Shown here: piece after piece, positions 26,701 through 35,569 of the stretch
Position numbering within the stretch: position 1 is the first letter of the stretch
Layout: every line of letters begins with the position of its first letter
Source of the DNA: Streptomyces megasporus
GTDB lineage: Bacteria; Actinomycetota; Actinomycetes; Streptomycetales; Streptomycetaceae
Direction: 5' to 3'
NCBI RefSeq assembly: GCF_000718985.1
Contig: NZ_JODL01000012.1
Coordinates: 124,001-188,000 of the forward strand
DNA length: 64,000 bases
Notes under the pieces: model-generated
The model's input: the letters and a program-made list of their open reading frames with translations, nothing else
Databases searched by the model: none
What the model was told of the DNA's origin: nothing
Made by a program: the position numbers and the translations under genes

Positions 26701-27173
26701 TTGACCGCCTGCGCGCGGGCCAGGCGGTTGCGGGTCTGCTTCTCGAAGACCTCGCGCTGGTGCTCCATGCGCATCTTCGCGACCGCTTCGGCCTCGTCCC
26801 CGGCCCCGATCACCGTCAGCAGACGCTCGATCGTGTCCAGCGCGCGGTAGGTGTCGTCCGAGGAGAACTTCTGCCCGTGGTGGACCGCGTTCGCCGTCTC
26901 GCGCAGCTCGGAGGCGAGCGCCGACTGGGGGCGGGAGAGATCCTTCTCGAAGACCTTCCACTTCTCGGTGACCACGCGGAGCAGGAACCGCACGTCGTCC
27001 CGCGAGTAGGTCTTGGAGGTGCCGAACTTGACCGAGTCCTCGGCGGCTATCAGCTCGACCCAGTCCCTGCCGGGCGGCGTCTGGGCGGACATGCGCATGT
27101 CGACCCACGGGCGCATGCCTTCCAGCAGTTGGTCGAAGCCGCGCAGCACCTTCTCGTTGTTCGTCAGCGCCAT
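23736..27173 (-). CDS. Hma-type defence ATPase, DUF499
   Basis: A 1145-residue protein, third gene of the helicase-methylase-ATPase operon. Residues 251-257 are FGGGKTH, the Walker A of DUF499 ATPases; a Walker B-like segment SVLILIDEWVAYARQL lies near residue 370. The N-terminal 150 residues contain RETANAVHH and TYRALDTIERLL, resembling a Swt1/HEPN-like domain with an RX6H pattern (R91, H98). The last 150 residues include a Pro- and Gly-rich linker and a small C-terminal domain. ATG 27173 shares one base with the methylase stop. The ATPase is expected to power restriction of invading DNA with the other two proteins; the exact role is not established. Confidence 0.88.
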   Translation of the reverse strand: MALTNNEKVLRGFDQLLEGMRPWVDMRMSAQTPPGRDWVELIAAEDSVKFGTSKTYSRDDVRFLLRVVTEKWKVFEKDLSRPQSALASELRETANAVHHGQKFSSDDTYRALDTIERLLTVIGAGDEAEAVAKMRMEHQREVFEKQTRNRLARAQAVKVAGVQAGTAIKPWREVITPHADVIRGQFSAAEFAADLHAVANGHATAPEYLDPREFFSRTYLTSGLSDLLTRALKRLSGDAGASPVVNLQTQFGGGKTHSMLALYHLFSEGLTTNTLPQAVQDVVHASLPAPQDDPLRSLDVKRITLVGTKLSPSQPILKDDGTEVCTLWGELAWQLGGRAAYNRVAKADETGTDPGDALDAVVRDTVAGGKSVLILIDEWVAYARQLVGRENLPGGTFAAQHTFAQHLTEMAKSIPGVMLVVSIPASDSLDNGGAGSALEVGGPNGHVALETLQQVIGRNADDWRPANNIESFEIVRRRLFEEPDAVALADIAAVAKQYVKYYQDNTGFFPRETTTGEYEQRIRAAYPIHPELFDRLYEDWSALPKFQRTRGVLRLMSVVINALWAAGDTAPLITPGAVPVHDTQVFSEITKYLDDNWKPVVDKDVDGEGSTPVQIDRDRPSFGQRALTRRIARSVFIATVPTLRSAHKGVEIQRLRLGAAVPGDVINHIGDARALLGQRATYFYEDGDRSWYDLAASVSRVAADRAAGYGEADVHATIVARLKTAERASKASFGAVHAAPPDTGDVPDTEVLKLVVLHPKFTWGKDASTATTFAERLLLEAGSGQRQRRNMLVMVAADRDTYPELEGVVREYRAWQSIADEAEELELSPQQRRQATTRARQLDAAVDDRVRAAFTAALVPTEVPGQKPTISFARIPKDGGSLAERVTSALKAKGWITPTLGTALVRMALDGPLANAWNKGHVRFGDLWSWYTQYPYLKRLPNRQVLEQAVLGAAEVLLWQQDAFALADGYDEVTGEYRNLWIHGDKPEPALVTDETLLVQPARAAEQRARATDSRPSEPVTPAAGGNVGEAGGVNIPHPRSGSDSGSGSVTPPPGPGPQPPQPPAKAVVHRFWGVKTLNPNRPAADFADIQQEVLAHLEAADGVRLEVRIEITATTDEGFTEQQVRTVRENATQLRFEDSGFEEN

Positions 27174-30022
27174 CAGTAGTCCCCCTCGAAGAGTGTTTCG
27201 GCCACAGCAGCCGGGCGGATCGTGGTGGAGGTCGCGGAGATATCAGCCCACGCACCGCCCAGGCCGTTGAACAGACCTGCGGTCGAGGCGTCCTGAGGCT
27301 CCATCAGCTCGTAGAGACGGGTGGCCAGGCGGTTGACCTCATCCAGGTTCACCTTTCCCCTCACCCCGGCCATGAGCCTCGCGGCCTTTTCGCGTCCTTC
27401 AGTCGCGTACACGCGGGCCAGGTGGCAGGTGACCTCCCACAGCGACAGCCGGTCGTCGTGGGCCGGGTTCCAGGTGGGGTCGAGGTCCTGCGGCTTGATC
27501 AGCGCGACCTTGTTGCCACCGGAGGCGAGGATCCCGCCACGGGCGATCCCCTGCACCGACAGGCCGAGCGGCACAGCCAGGGACTCGGCGTCGCCGTAGG
27601 GGCGGGTGTCCCAGCCGTAGGAGCGGAACCAGTCCAGGCAGAACCGGGTGTCGGCGTCCAGTTCGGCGTCATGCTCGTTCTGCAGGGCGTCGAACGTCTG
27701 ATTGATCAGCGCCAACGCGGTCTTCACCGACATCGTGGAGCCGTCGTCCTCCAGCACGCGGGAGTAGCGAGAGAACACGGCCATGCCCGGACCAAGGATC
27801 GTCTGCCGCAGGTCCGCCGGGGCGATCGCACCATCACGGATACGAGGCAGCGCCTCCTCCAGTTCCGTGTGCAGCTCAGCCAGGAACCCGGCGCGATCTG
27901 TGGGTGGGGCGGTAGCTTTGCGTGGCCGTAGTGCCAATACGATGGAGGAAGCGAGAGCATTGGTTCCAGACGCGATCATGCGGTTGGATAGTTCGGAACG
28001 AACTGGCCATGTAGCGGTGACACTCCATCCATGGCGAACCATTCCCTCCAGGAATGTTGACCATCCTGTGGAAGCCACGCCATCCTTCTCGAGTTCCGCT
28101 TGCTTGAAAGCGTAGAAGACAGCGATAGGGTATTCCGAGGATGCTGACTGGCGCGCGTGCGCGAAAATTCGCTCGAACCCCTCCTCAAAGAATTTCTCGG
28201 CCTGCTCTTTTCCGCCGTGGCGGTAAGGGTTGGCGACCAATTCCTCCGCTTTGGGAACAAGCATGGTCCCGAAGAGGTCAGGGTGGATTTCGCGAAGAGA
28301 TCGGCGCAGCCAGACGTAGAAGTAGTCGGACACGTCCGAGTAAGCAATGTTGTCGTAGTACGGTGGATCGGTTGAGATAAGGAGCCCTTCGTATCCGCGT
28401 GCTGCGGCGTCTTCTTGCTTGACTGATCCGCTCCCCCGAGCAGGGACCTTGTCAAGAGATCTGCTTACCCATGTAAGGTCTTCAAGGAAGTCTCCTGAGG
28501 AGCCTCCGAATGGGTTGGCTTCTGCGAAATCCCAAGCCATAGGTATCGCCTGGCGGGCGAATAGCCCACGAACCGCTTCCATCTTGGGGCTGCTGTCCCA
28601 GGAGTTAATCGAAGACATTTTGTTAGTGGTGCGACTGATTGCAAATGCAATATAAGTTGCGACGGCGTCTGCGTATGCCTCTGCGCTGTTACCTCCGCTG
28701 GCCAGGCGCTCACCATGGGGGAGGCCTGCGGCAAGTGCATCGGCGAGTACATGCTCGCGAACTTCGCCAACAAGGTTGCTGAACGTGGTCAACGCGGTGA
28801 GTTGTCGATTCGTGAACAGCTCCGCCCACTCGGTCAAGCCGTATGTGTAGACATTGATTCGCCCTGGCCAGTTGAAAATTTCGCCGCTGGGAATGCTGTC
28901 AGGGGTGGGTAGGCCCGCTACTGCAATGTGCTTGTCGGTCGGCTCAAGATAGACACGTCGGCGGTCTCCCTCGGCTACAACTGTCATGAGTTGGGCGTAC
29001 ATGCGCTTGGCGCGACCCTCAGCGCGGATGTACTTGAGCTCTACTGTTGTCCCGCACGCGATGCAGTGAGCCCCCTTGCGTCCCACCGTGCCGTCTTCAT
29101 TAGCAGTCGGTGCCTGCCTTGAATCATGCCTGATATTAAATTTCACGCTCCGCCCGCCAGGCGCGGTCGCGTCCTCAACCAAGCTCGGGACAACGTACGC
29201 CTCCTTTCCCTTCTTCTTGCCGAGCCACCAGGAACGCACCAGCGGCATGCGGATGCCGCAAGCTGGGTTCGGGCAGGTTACTGTCCGGGCCCAAATCCAC
29301 GCAATGACGGTGGCTTCAGTGGTCTTCCCGGTGGGTTTGCCGTCGGCGCCCAGCACAGGAACTTGCGCCTTGGGATACAGATGTCCGATGCGTTCCTGGG
29401 CGCGGTCGCGCATCCAGGCGCCATAGCGGCGCACGTCCTCTGCTAGGCCTGTTGCGCGCGGCCAGAGCCCCTCCGTTTCAGGGGGCGCAGCACCTGGGAA
29501 AACGGGCGGTTGCCCTGCGAACTTCGGTGGAATCTCGATGAGAGCCTTGTTGATCAGCACGGGCACCGGGTTGAGGTCGCTGGCGTGAGCATCCAGGCCC
29601 AGGCGCTGCGCCTCCAGCGGGATCGTGCCGCCACCCGCGAACGGGTCCAGGATCGCCGGCGGGTTCCCTCCTGTGCTCTTGAGGATCTCCTCGTGGGCCT
29701 CGCGGTACAGGCCCTCGTCGCTGATGTTCTTCCACTTCACCAAGCGACGGATGATGTTGTGCAGCCGCTCGCGCTCCTTCTTCTGCTCCTCCTCCGTGGG
29801 GAACAGTTCAGGGTGCGAAGACGGGTCGTCCACGAGCTGAGCGAACAGCACCGCGCGGGCCGCAGCCAGGGGGCGGCGGGCCCACCACAGGTGCAGCGTG
29901 GAGGGGTGCCCGTGGCGGATCGACTTCTCGCGGGCGGCCTCGGCGTTGATGTCCTCCAGCGGGAGCGAGACCTCTATGAGCTTGCGTCGAGGGACGGACC
30001 CTGAGGATATTCCGGGCTGCAT
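27173..30022 (-). CDS. Hma-type adenine DNA methyltransferase, DUF1156
   Basis: A 949-residue methylase. The DUF1156 start is canonical (RRKLIEVSLPLEDINAEAAR, then KSIRHGHPSTLHLWWARRPL). The SAM-binding DPFAGGG is at residues 126-132 and the catalytic DPPY at 552-555. Four cysteines (CPNPACG near 250, CIACG near 320) look like a zinc knuckle. ATG 30022 was preferred over longer readings because it gives the family start. The ends of the gene have normal high GC, but about 27,900-29,350, covering residues roughly 220-707, has clearly lower GC and rarer codons. It marks self DNA or takes part in restriction. Confidence 0.9.
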   Translation of the reverse strand: MQPGISSGSVPRRKLIEVSLPLEDINAEAAREKSIRHGHPSTLHLWWARRPLAAARAVLFAQLVDDPSSHPELFPTEEEQKKERERLHNIIRRLVKWKNISDEGLYREAHEEILKSTGGNPPAILDPFAGGGTIPLEAQRLGLDAHASDLNPVPVLINKALIEIPPKFAGQPPVFPGAAPPETEGLWPRATGLAEDVRRYGAWMRDRAQERIGHLYPKAQVPVLGADGKPTGKTTEATVIAWIWARTVTCPNPACGIRMPLVRSWWLGKKKGKEAYVVPSLVEDATAPGGRSVKFNIRHDSRQAPTANEDGTVGRKGAHCIACGTTVELKYIRAEGRAKRMYAQLMTVVAEGDRRRVYLEPTDKHIAVAGLPTPDSIPSGEIFNWPGRINVYTYGLTEWAELFTNRQLTALTTFSNLVGEVREHVLADALAAGLPHGERLASGGNSAEAYADAVATYIAFAISRTTNKMSSINSWDSSPKMEAVRGLFARQAIPMAWDFAEANPFGGSSGDFLEDLTWVSRSLDKVPARGSGSVKQEDAAARGYEGLLISTDPPYYDNIAYSDVSDYFYVWLRRSLREIHPDLFGTMLVPKAEELVANPYRHGGKEQAEKFFEEGFERIFAHARQSASSEYPIAVFYAFKQAELEKDGVASTGWSTFLEGMVRHGWSVTATWPVRSELSNRMIASGTNALASSIVLALRPRKATAPPTDRAGFLAELHTELEEALPRIRDGAIAPADLRQTILGPGMAVFSRYSRVLEDDGSTMSVKTALALINQTFDALQNEHDAELDADTRFCLDWFRSYGWDTRPYGDAESLAVPLGLSVQGIARGGILASGGNKVALIKPQDLDPTWNPAHDDRLSLWEVTCHLARVYATEGREKAARLMAGVRGKVNLDEVNRLATRLYELMEPQDASTAGLFNGLGGAWADISATSTTIRPAAVAETLFEGDY

Positions 30023-30117
30023 CGTGGCGTTCACCTGCTCTATCTGGATTCCGAAATGCTCGATCCACGCTGTGGGGGAGGCGTTCGAGCGGACGCGAAG
30101 TGCGTGGGGCTGGTGGC

Positions 30118-33100
30118 TCAGAGGGGTTCGACGCCTCGGTCCCATTCGGGCTGCCATCTGCGGCGCAGGTCGTCGACGTACTTGTCCAGGACGAGATCCG
30201 CGAACGGGTTGAGCACGTAGCGGACCTGGTCGTTGGACCCGTCGGGGGTGTCGGGGTCGACGGCGACGAGGGCGAGCCGGTAGTCGGGCTCGGCGTTCTT
30301 GGCGTAGCCGACTTCGCTGGTGGTGATGGTGAAGCTGTCCGCGCCCACGACCCGGCCCTTGACCTCGATGAAGACCAGGTGGCCGTCGGGCTTGCGGGAC
30401 TGGATGTCGAAGCCCTTGTTGGAGTGCGCCATCTCCTCGGGCACCCGGCCGAGCCGACGTTCCGCCGCCAGGACCGCGTCGACGGCCCGGCGTTCGGTGA
30501 CGGTGGTGTCCAGGGCGAAGCCGCCATCTGCCGGCTGCTCGCCGCCAGCGGCCGGGAGGACCGTGGCGGGCAGGACGAGTGCGGCGCTGATGATCTGCGG
30601 TGGGCGCACGTTGACCTGGGCTTCGAGGTCGAGGTCGGCCAGCCGCCGCTCCAGCCGGGCCTCCAGGGAGCGGGCGCGCTCACGGGCGGTGGCCGGCGAG
30701 ACGCGGACCTTCTTGCCGGCGGTCTGCGCCTCGGCGAGCTTGATCGCCTCGCTGTCCCAGTAGTTCATCTGGGCCATCAGGCGCTGGCGCACGAGCTTGC
30801 GGGTCCGCTCGACAGCCGGGGTCACCCGTGCCATGACGTCCGCGCGGTGCCGGGGCAGGCCGTATCGGACCGCCCAGGTCTGGGCGGTCTTCTCCACCCC
30901 GCCGGCCGGCCATGCCGAGGACAGCTCGGAGCCGGCGGCCTCGGTCAGCGCGGTGCGCTGCTCGGGGCTCAGATCCGAGGGTAAGGCCAGATCGAGGTAC
31001 GGGGCGGGGCCCGCCGGCTGTGCCGTCCCGTCGGGCAGGACGGAGACGTACTCGAACCGCTTGCTGATCGCGTTGCCGCGTCCGTCGGTGAGTTCCTCCA
31101 ACAACGCGATCACGAGCCGGGGCGTGGTGGCGGTCCGGTCCAGGAGGGTGGCTCCGTGGGTGAGGGTGTCGCCGTACCTGTTCAGGATCTCGGTGGTGAT
31201 CGCGTCCATCAACGGGTGTCCAGGCGCGATGAGTTCGGCGTCCGGGCGGCCGGGCACCACGGTGGCGGAGGGCTCGAAGGTGATGCGCGCGTAGCGCGGG
31301 CTGACCGTGCGCCGGCCCTCGCGCAGGGCGGCGGGCACATGGGTCAGCTCGAACCGGTCCTTCTCCCGTCTGGACACCCGCCCGCCCAGGGCGCGCAGGG
31401 ACTCCAGGACGAAAGCCTGCACGAAGTGGGGCTGCATGCGCCGGGCGCGGGCCTCGTCCATCTGCCGCCGCAGCTCGGCCAGTTCGTCCGTGCCGATCTC
31501 CGGGGTGGCCAGGGCGCGTTCCTCGATCAGCTCCCGCAGGCCGTCGGCCACGGACTTGTCGATGACCCGATCCAGTTGGGCGCGGACCTCGGGCCGCTCG
31601 CCGTAGCGGATGGCGCGCATCAACAGGTCGCGCAGCGGCTCGTCCGCGAAGGCGTTCTCCCCCAGGACGTCGAAGACCTTGCCGCCGTAGGCGCGGCGCT
31701 GCTCCTCGATCTTGGTCAGCAGGCGCTGGAAGACCTGACCCTCCCTCGTCTGGGAGGCCACGAGGTTCCACAGCCGACAGACCTCGCGCTGGCCGATGCG
31801 GTGGATGCGGCCGAAGCGCTGCTCGATCCGGTTGGGGTTCCACGGCAGGTCGTAATTGACCATCAGGTGCGCGGCCTGGAGGTTCAGACCCTCACCGGCG
31901 GCGTCGGTGGCGATGAGGACGTGGCAGCGCGGGTCGTTGGTGAACCGCGTGGCGGCCTCCCGGCGCGCCTGCCGTGCGGTGCCGCCGTGGATGGTGACCA
32001 CCGCGTCCGGGCCCTCGCCCAGCAGCGTGGTGATCCGGTCGGCGAGATAGTCGAGGGTGTCGCGGTGCTCGGTGAAGACGATGAGCTTGTGCGGGGCGCG
32101 GCGGGCGCCGGCCAGGCCGTCCTCGCGGGCCTTGAGGACCAGGGAGCGCAGCTCCTGCCACTTGCGGTCCTCGCCCGAGGCGCGGACCTGCTCGGCGATC
32201 CGCTCCAGACGTGCCAGGGCCGCGAGTTCGGCGTCCAGCTCGGCCGCGGTGCGCGCGGCGGTGGCGGCGTCCAGGACCTCGTCCTCCAACTGTTCGAGCT
32301 CGGCTGCGGCCAGCTCGTCGGAGTCGAGGACGTCCGGGTCTAACGCCAGGGTCTCGGGCGCGGGCGTGAGCGCGCCGGCGAGTATGTGCTCGCGGTAGGT
32401 GCGCAGGCGGGCGGCGCGGCGGCGGATCGACTGGTGGATCGCCTCGGGGCTGGACGCCAGGCGCCGCTGGAGAACCGTGAGGGCGAAGCCGACGGTGCGT
32501 CGCTTGCCGTCGGCCTGCTCGGCCCGGTTCATCTCCGTGCGCACGTACTCGGTGACCTCCTCGTACAAGCGCGTTTCCAGGGGGGAGAGGGTGTATTCGA
32601 CCGTTTCGGCCACCCGCTCGGGGAACAGCGGCTTGCCCTCGAAGGTGAGCAGGTCCTCCTTGACCATCCGGCGCATCAGCCCGGTGGTGTCGGTGGAGTG
32701 CACGCCCCGGCGGTACTGGCCGTCGAACCGGTCGGGGTCCAGCAGGGCGAGGAAGGTGTGGAAGTTGGCCTCCGACCCCGAGTGCGGAGTCGCGGTCATC
32801 AGCAGGAAGTGCCGGGTGATGCCACCCAGCAACTGGCCCAGTTCGTAACGGCGGGTGCGCTTGAGCTCGTTGCCGTACCAGGAGGCGCTCATGCGATGGG
32901 CCTCGTCCACGACGACGAGGTCCCACTCGGTGTCGGCGAGGAGGGCACGCCACTCCTCGTTGCGGGCCAGTTGGTCCATGCGCGCGATCAGCATCGGGTT
33001 GTGCCGGAACGGGTCGCCGTCGCGATCGGCCTCCGCCAGGTCGCGGGTCAGGATCGTCATCTCGATCCCGAACTTCTCCGCCAGTTCCGTCTGCCACTGT

Positions 33101-33588
33101 TCGACCAGTCCGCCGGGGGCGACGATCAGGCAGCGCTGCACGTCCCCGCGTAACAGCAGTTCCTTGAGGTACAGGCCGGCCATGATCGTCTTGCCGGCGC
33201 CCGGGTCGTCCGCGAGGAGGAAGCGCAGGGAGCCCGGCTGGGCCAGCAGGGTGCCGTAGACGGCGCGAATCTGATGGGGCAGCGGGTCGATGTCGCTGGT
33301 CTCCACCGCCGTCATCGGGTCCGACAGCCCCGCGTGCCGCATGCGCAGCGCCTCCGCGGCCAAGCGGAACCGCCCTGGATCGGCGTCGAACGACCACCGG
33401 GACGTCGGGGCCTCGGAGCGCAGCGCGGCGATGTCCTCGGGGAAGAGGACCTGCTCCGACAGATGTCCGGCGTCGTCGCGGAGTGCGACCTGCAAGGCAT
33501 CACCGATCGGCGTGACGGCCACGACCGTGGCCGCACCCGAGGCCGGGCCGGACAGACGTATCCCCGGCCGCACCTCGTCGGCGCGCAT
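30118..33588 (-). CDS. Hma-type SNF2-like helicase with DUF3883
   Basis: A 1156-residue helicase, first gene of the operon. Walker A is DDPGAGKT (127-134), and DEAH is at 228-231 (VVVDEAHRMSAS). Motif III MTATPHSG and the C-terminal helicase lobe (KLIVFTEHRDTLDYLADRI, EQRFGRIHRIGQR) are intact. The region around residues 1040-1120 contains SNKGFDIQSRKPDGHLVFIE and VKGR, a DUF3883 domain with nuclease-like D/E-x-K residues that could be active. ATG 33588 follows a G-rich ribosome binding site. The methylase starts 95 bases downstream. Homologous trios are described as the Hma antiviral system. Confidence 0.9.
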   Translation of the reverse strand: MRADEVRPGIRLSGPASGAATVVAVTPIGDALQVALRDDAGHLSEQVLFPEDIAALRSEAPTSRWSFDADPGRFRLAAEALRMRHAGLSDPMTAVETSDIDPLPHQIRAVYGTLLAQPGSLRFLLADDPGAGKTIMAGLYLKELLLRGDVQRCLIVAPGGLVEQWQTELAEKFGIEMTILTRDLAEADRDGDPFRHNPMLIARMDQLARNEEWRALLADTEWDLVVVDEAHRMSASWYGNELKRTRRYELGQLLGGITRHFLLMTATPHSGSEANFHTFLALLDPDRFDGQYRRGVHSTDTTGLMRRMVKEDLLTFEGKPLFPERVAETVEYTLSPLETRLYEEVTEYVRTEMNRAEQADGKRRTVGFALTVLQRRLASSPEAIHQSIRRRAARLRTYREHILAGALTPAPETLALDPDVLDSDELAAAELEQLEDEVLDAATAARTAAELDAELAALARLERIAEQVRASGEDRKWQELRSLVLKAREDGLAGARRAPHKLIVFTEHRDTLDYLADRITTLLGEGPDAVVTIHGGTARQARREAATRFTNDPRCHVLIATDAAGEGLNLQAAHLMVNYDLPWNPNRIEQRFGRIHRIGQREVCRLWNLVASQTREGQVFQRLLTKIEEQRRAYGGKVFDVLGENAFADEPLRDLLMRAIRYGERPEVRAQLDRVIDKSVADGLRELIEERALATPEIGTDELAELRRQMDEARARRMQPHFVQAFVLESLRALGGRVSRREKDRFELTHVPAALREGRRTVSPRYARITFEPSATVVPGRPDAELIAPGHPLMDAITTEILNRYGDTLTHGATLLDRTATTPRLVIALLEELTDGRGNAISKRFEYVSVLPDGTAQPAGPAPYLDLALPSDLSPEQRTALTEAAGSELSSAWPAGGVEKTAQTWAVRYGLPRHRADVMARVTPAVERTRKLVRQRLMAQMNYWDSEAIKLAEAQTAGKKVRVSPATARERARSLEARLERRLADLDLEAQVNVRPPQIISAALVLPATVLPAAGGEQPADGGFALDTTVTERRAVDAVLAAERRLGRVPEEMAHSNKGFDIQSRKPDGHLVFIEVKGRVVGADSFTITTSEVGYAKNAEPDYRLALVAVDPDTPDGSNDQVRYVLNPFADLVLDKYVDDLRRRWQPEWDRGVEPL

Positions 33589-33650
33589 AACCCCCCCAAC
33601 CAGGCGCCGAGATGCTTCAGCGCCGGCCCTCATCGTAGTCACCCAGGGCC

Positions 33651-33719
33651 GTCTCGCACGGCTGTTGCAGCATGCGAGACGCTCACCATCATACAGGTGA
33701 GAGTGTTGACAGAGTCAAC
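33651..33719 (-). promoter_or_regulatory. Hma operon promoter, operator palindrome and 5' hairpin
   Basis: Reading on the minus strand, TTGACT (33713-33718) and TATGAT (33688-33693) are 19 bases apart. The -35 sits in a perfect palindrome, GTTGAC-3-GTCAAC (33705-33719). Transcription should begin near 33681, so the message would start with a hairpin of 8-bp stem GTCTCGCA/TGCGAGAC (33651-33680) with an inner GCTG/CAGC pair. The helicase start is about 90 bases downstream. On the plus strand the palindrome also offers TTGACA. Confidence 0.6.
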
Positions 33720-34258
33720 GATTCCACGGTGCATTCTGTTTCACGGGCCGAGCCGTCCACGTTGGTCAGCGGATGCGGTGGGGCCGGGACGACGCATCGG
33801 CCCCGGATGAGGTCGAGGAGGGTGCTGGTGATGACGACGACATTCGACAGGAGTGAGCGGCTGATCCGGGCGGGCCGACCAGGGTGCCGCTTATGCCGGA
33901 AGCCTTGCCGGGCTGTCCGCCCACCCGGCGCCGCAGTTGCTCGATGTCGCCGAGGTGGGTCCCGGTGTCCGGGTGCCGGATGGGGGGACTGGGCCCGGGG
34001 CGGTCGCTGCTGCCGCGTGTGCCCGGGATGCGACAGACGGCCGTTGATGCGGAGCCGCCCTGGCCGAGCTGCGTCGGACTGTGAGGCCCGACGGCCGGGG
34101 TGCGTTGACGATATGGGCGGTGCGCCGGCTCCGGGGCAGACGTTGATCGGCCGCGCGATTGAAGCAGCGGGTGCGGTGCGTCCACCGCATCTGCTCACAG
34201 ACCGGCTCCTGACGGTGATTTCCCCCGTGACGAGAGCGGTCCGGCTGGGCTGACGGGT
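33720..34258. other. Degenerate region without a recognised gene
   Basis: About 540 bases with no frame showing steady third-position bias. It lies between the defence operon and gene fragments, so it is probably old mobile-element or gene debris. No family or terminal repeat was recognised. Confidence 0.4.
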
Positions 34259-34504
34259 ATGACGGGGCTGCGCGGGGCGGTGTGTGAGACCTTGCGTTGG
34301 GATCATCGCGCGGACGCTGACGAGTGGTGGAGCGGCCCTGCGAGTGGAGTGGCGTTCAGCGGGCGGATGGTGCGGAGCCAGACGCCCGAGACCCGCGCCG
34401 AGATCAAGCGCCACTTCGATCTGTTCGGTTCGGAGTTTGCCGACGAGGACGGTGTGCTGACAGCGCCGCATGCGGCTTTGCTCGCGTGCGCGCGTCGCCG
34501 GCCC
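34259..34504 (+). pseudogene. C-terminal scrap of a class I methyltransferase
   Basis: The frame reads VCETLRWDHRADADEWWSGP, then ARSQTPETR-like residues (VRSQTPETRAEIKRHFDLFG) and GVLTAPHAALLACARR. This is the end of a SAM-dependent methyltransferase of the type closing with the substrate-loop ...DDWW.. and ...LPxAALLAxGxR. The SAM-binding N-terminal part is absent upstream. Lower codon bias than its neighbours suggests long decay. Confidence 0.55.
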
Positions 34505-34544
34505 AGAGACCCGTCGCCCCCTCCCGTGTGCGCGGGCTGGGGGA

Positions 34545-34865
34545 GGGCACGTCGTGCGTGCGGCCGGGCAAAGCTCGCAAGAGCCCTTTCCCCAAGCTCC
34601 GCGAGCAGGGGATGCCTCATGCGGTGCTCCATCCAGGGCGGCCACGACCTGCACGTTCATCCCGTGACGGCGGTGCTCCATCGAGTAGTGCGGCTCGTCC
34701 GCCGCGATGTCCCCCGACCTTCGGCCGGGAGGCGCCCCGGTCGGTGACGGTCAGGATGTCGTCGGGGATGACGAACCCTTCCGGCGGCGGCTCGCGCAGG
34801 GCTTCGTGCAAGGCCGGGGGCGCGCTCGGCGAGGAGGTCGACCGCTTCGCTCACGTGCCGGCCGA
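34545..34865 (-). pseudogene. Frameshifted IS5-family transposase fragment
   Basis: On the minus strand three frames give consecutive pieces of a DDE_Tnp_4/IS5-type transposase: HVSEAVDLLAERAPGL, then EALREPPPEGFVIPDDILTV, then AADEPHYSMEHRRHGMNVQV with VAALDG, then LRALPGRTHDV. At least three frameshifts separate them. No inverted terminal repeats or target duplication were identified. Confidence 0.75.
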
Positions 34866-35044
34866 CGGCGGCGAAGACGCGGGCTCACCGAGGCGACCCA
34901 CGGTGCCGTCCGGGCCGTTCTGGTCGTTCTCGGCGACCGCCCCATAAAAAGTGTGCCAAGCAGTTTGTATTCACAGTGTGGCCATGAGGCCCGCCCGCTC
35001 CAGGTTCGCTCGGACGCGGAACGGTGAGAACGTCCGCCGTCCGG

Positions 35045-35482
35045 TTACAGGCGGAGGCAGGCGGTGCCCGCGTCGCCCGTGAACCGCCAGTACATGGCGT
35101 CGCGGGTGTCCGGGTCGTAGACCCCGACGGGGGAGAGGCCGGCGTTCGCGCGGACGGTTCCGAGCGCTTCCCGGTAGCGGATGCCGAAGATGCCGTCGAA
35201 CGGCCCCAGGTTCGCGTCGTTGCAGGCGTTCAGGGAAGTGTGCAGCGCCCGCAGCGCGTCGACGCCGGTCCTCTCCGACGGTTCCATGCGGCAGTCGATC
35301 GCCCTCCCGACGACCAGGGACGCCGCGGGCACCTGCGTGGTCATACCGTCCTTGGCGACGGTGATCGAGGTGGTGCACGTCGTCGTGGCCCCGGGGGCGG
35401 CGGTGCCGGTCGTCACGGCCGGGCCGCCGAGCACGAGGAGGCCCGTGGCCGCTGCCGTCGTCGCGATTCGTTGGAAGGCCAT
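35045..35482 (-). CDS. Secreted peptidoglycan-binding-like protein
   Basis: A 145-residue protein with a Sec signal peptide (MAFQRIATTAAATGLLVLGG) and a likely cleavage after about residue 28 (TTGTAA). The mature part ends in a domain resembling PG_binding_1: LRALHTSLNACNDANLGPFD, then GIFGIRYREALGTVRANAG and VYDPDTRDAMYW. Four cysteines (TTTCTTS, DCRME, NACND, TACLRL) could form two disulfides. There is no catalytic domain, so it may bind the cell wall or serve as a small secreted effector. It stands alone. Confidence 0.75.
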   Translation of the reverse strand: MAFQRIATTAAATGLLVLGGPAVTTGTAAPGATTTCTTSITVAKDGMTTQVPAASLVVGRAIDCRMEPSERTGVDALRALHTSLNACNDANLGPFDGIFGIRYREALGTVRANAGLSPVGVYDPDTRDAMYWRFTGDAGTACLRL

Positions 35483-35569
35483 GGCACGACTGTGTTGCTG
35501 GAAGCCGGGGTTCGGCAGACGCTTTCCGGCCCCTTCGACGTCGACCGGAACGCCGTCCGAGAGCGCGGG

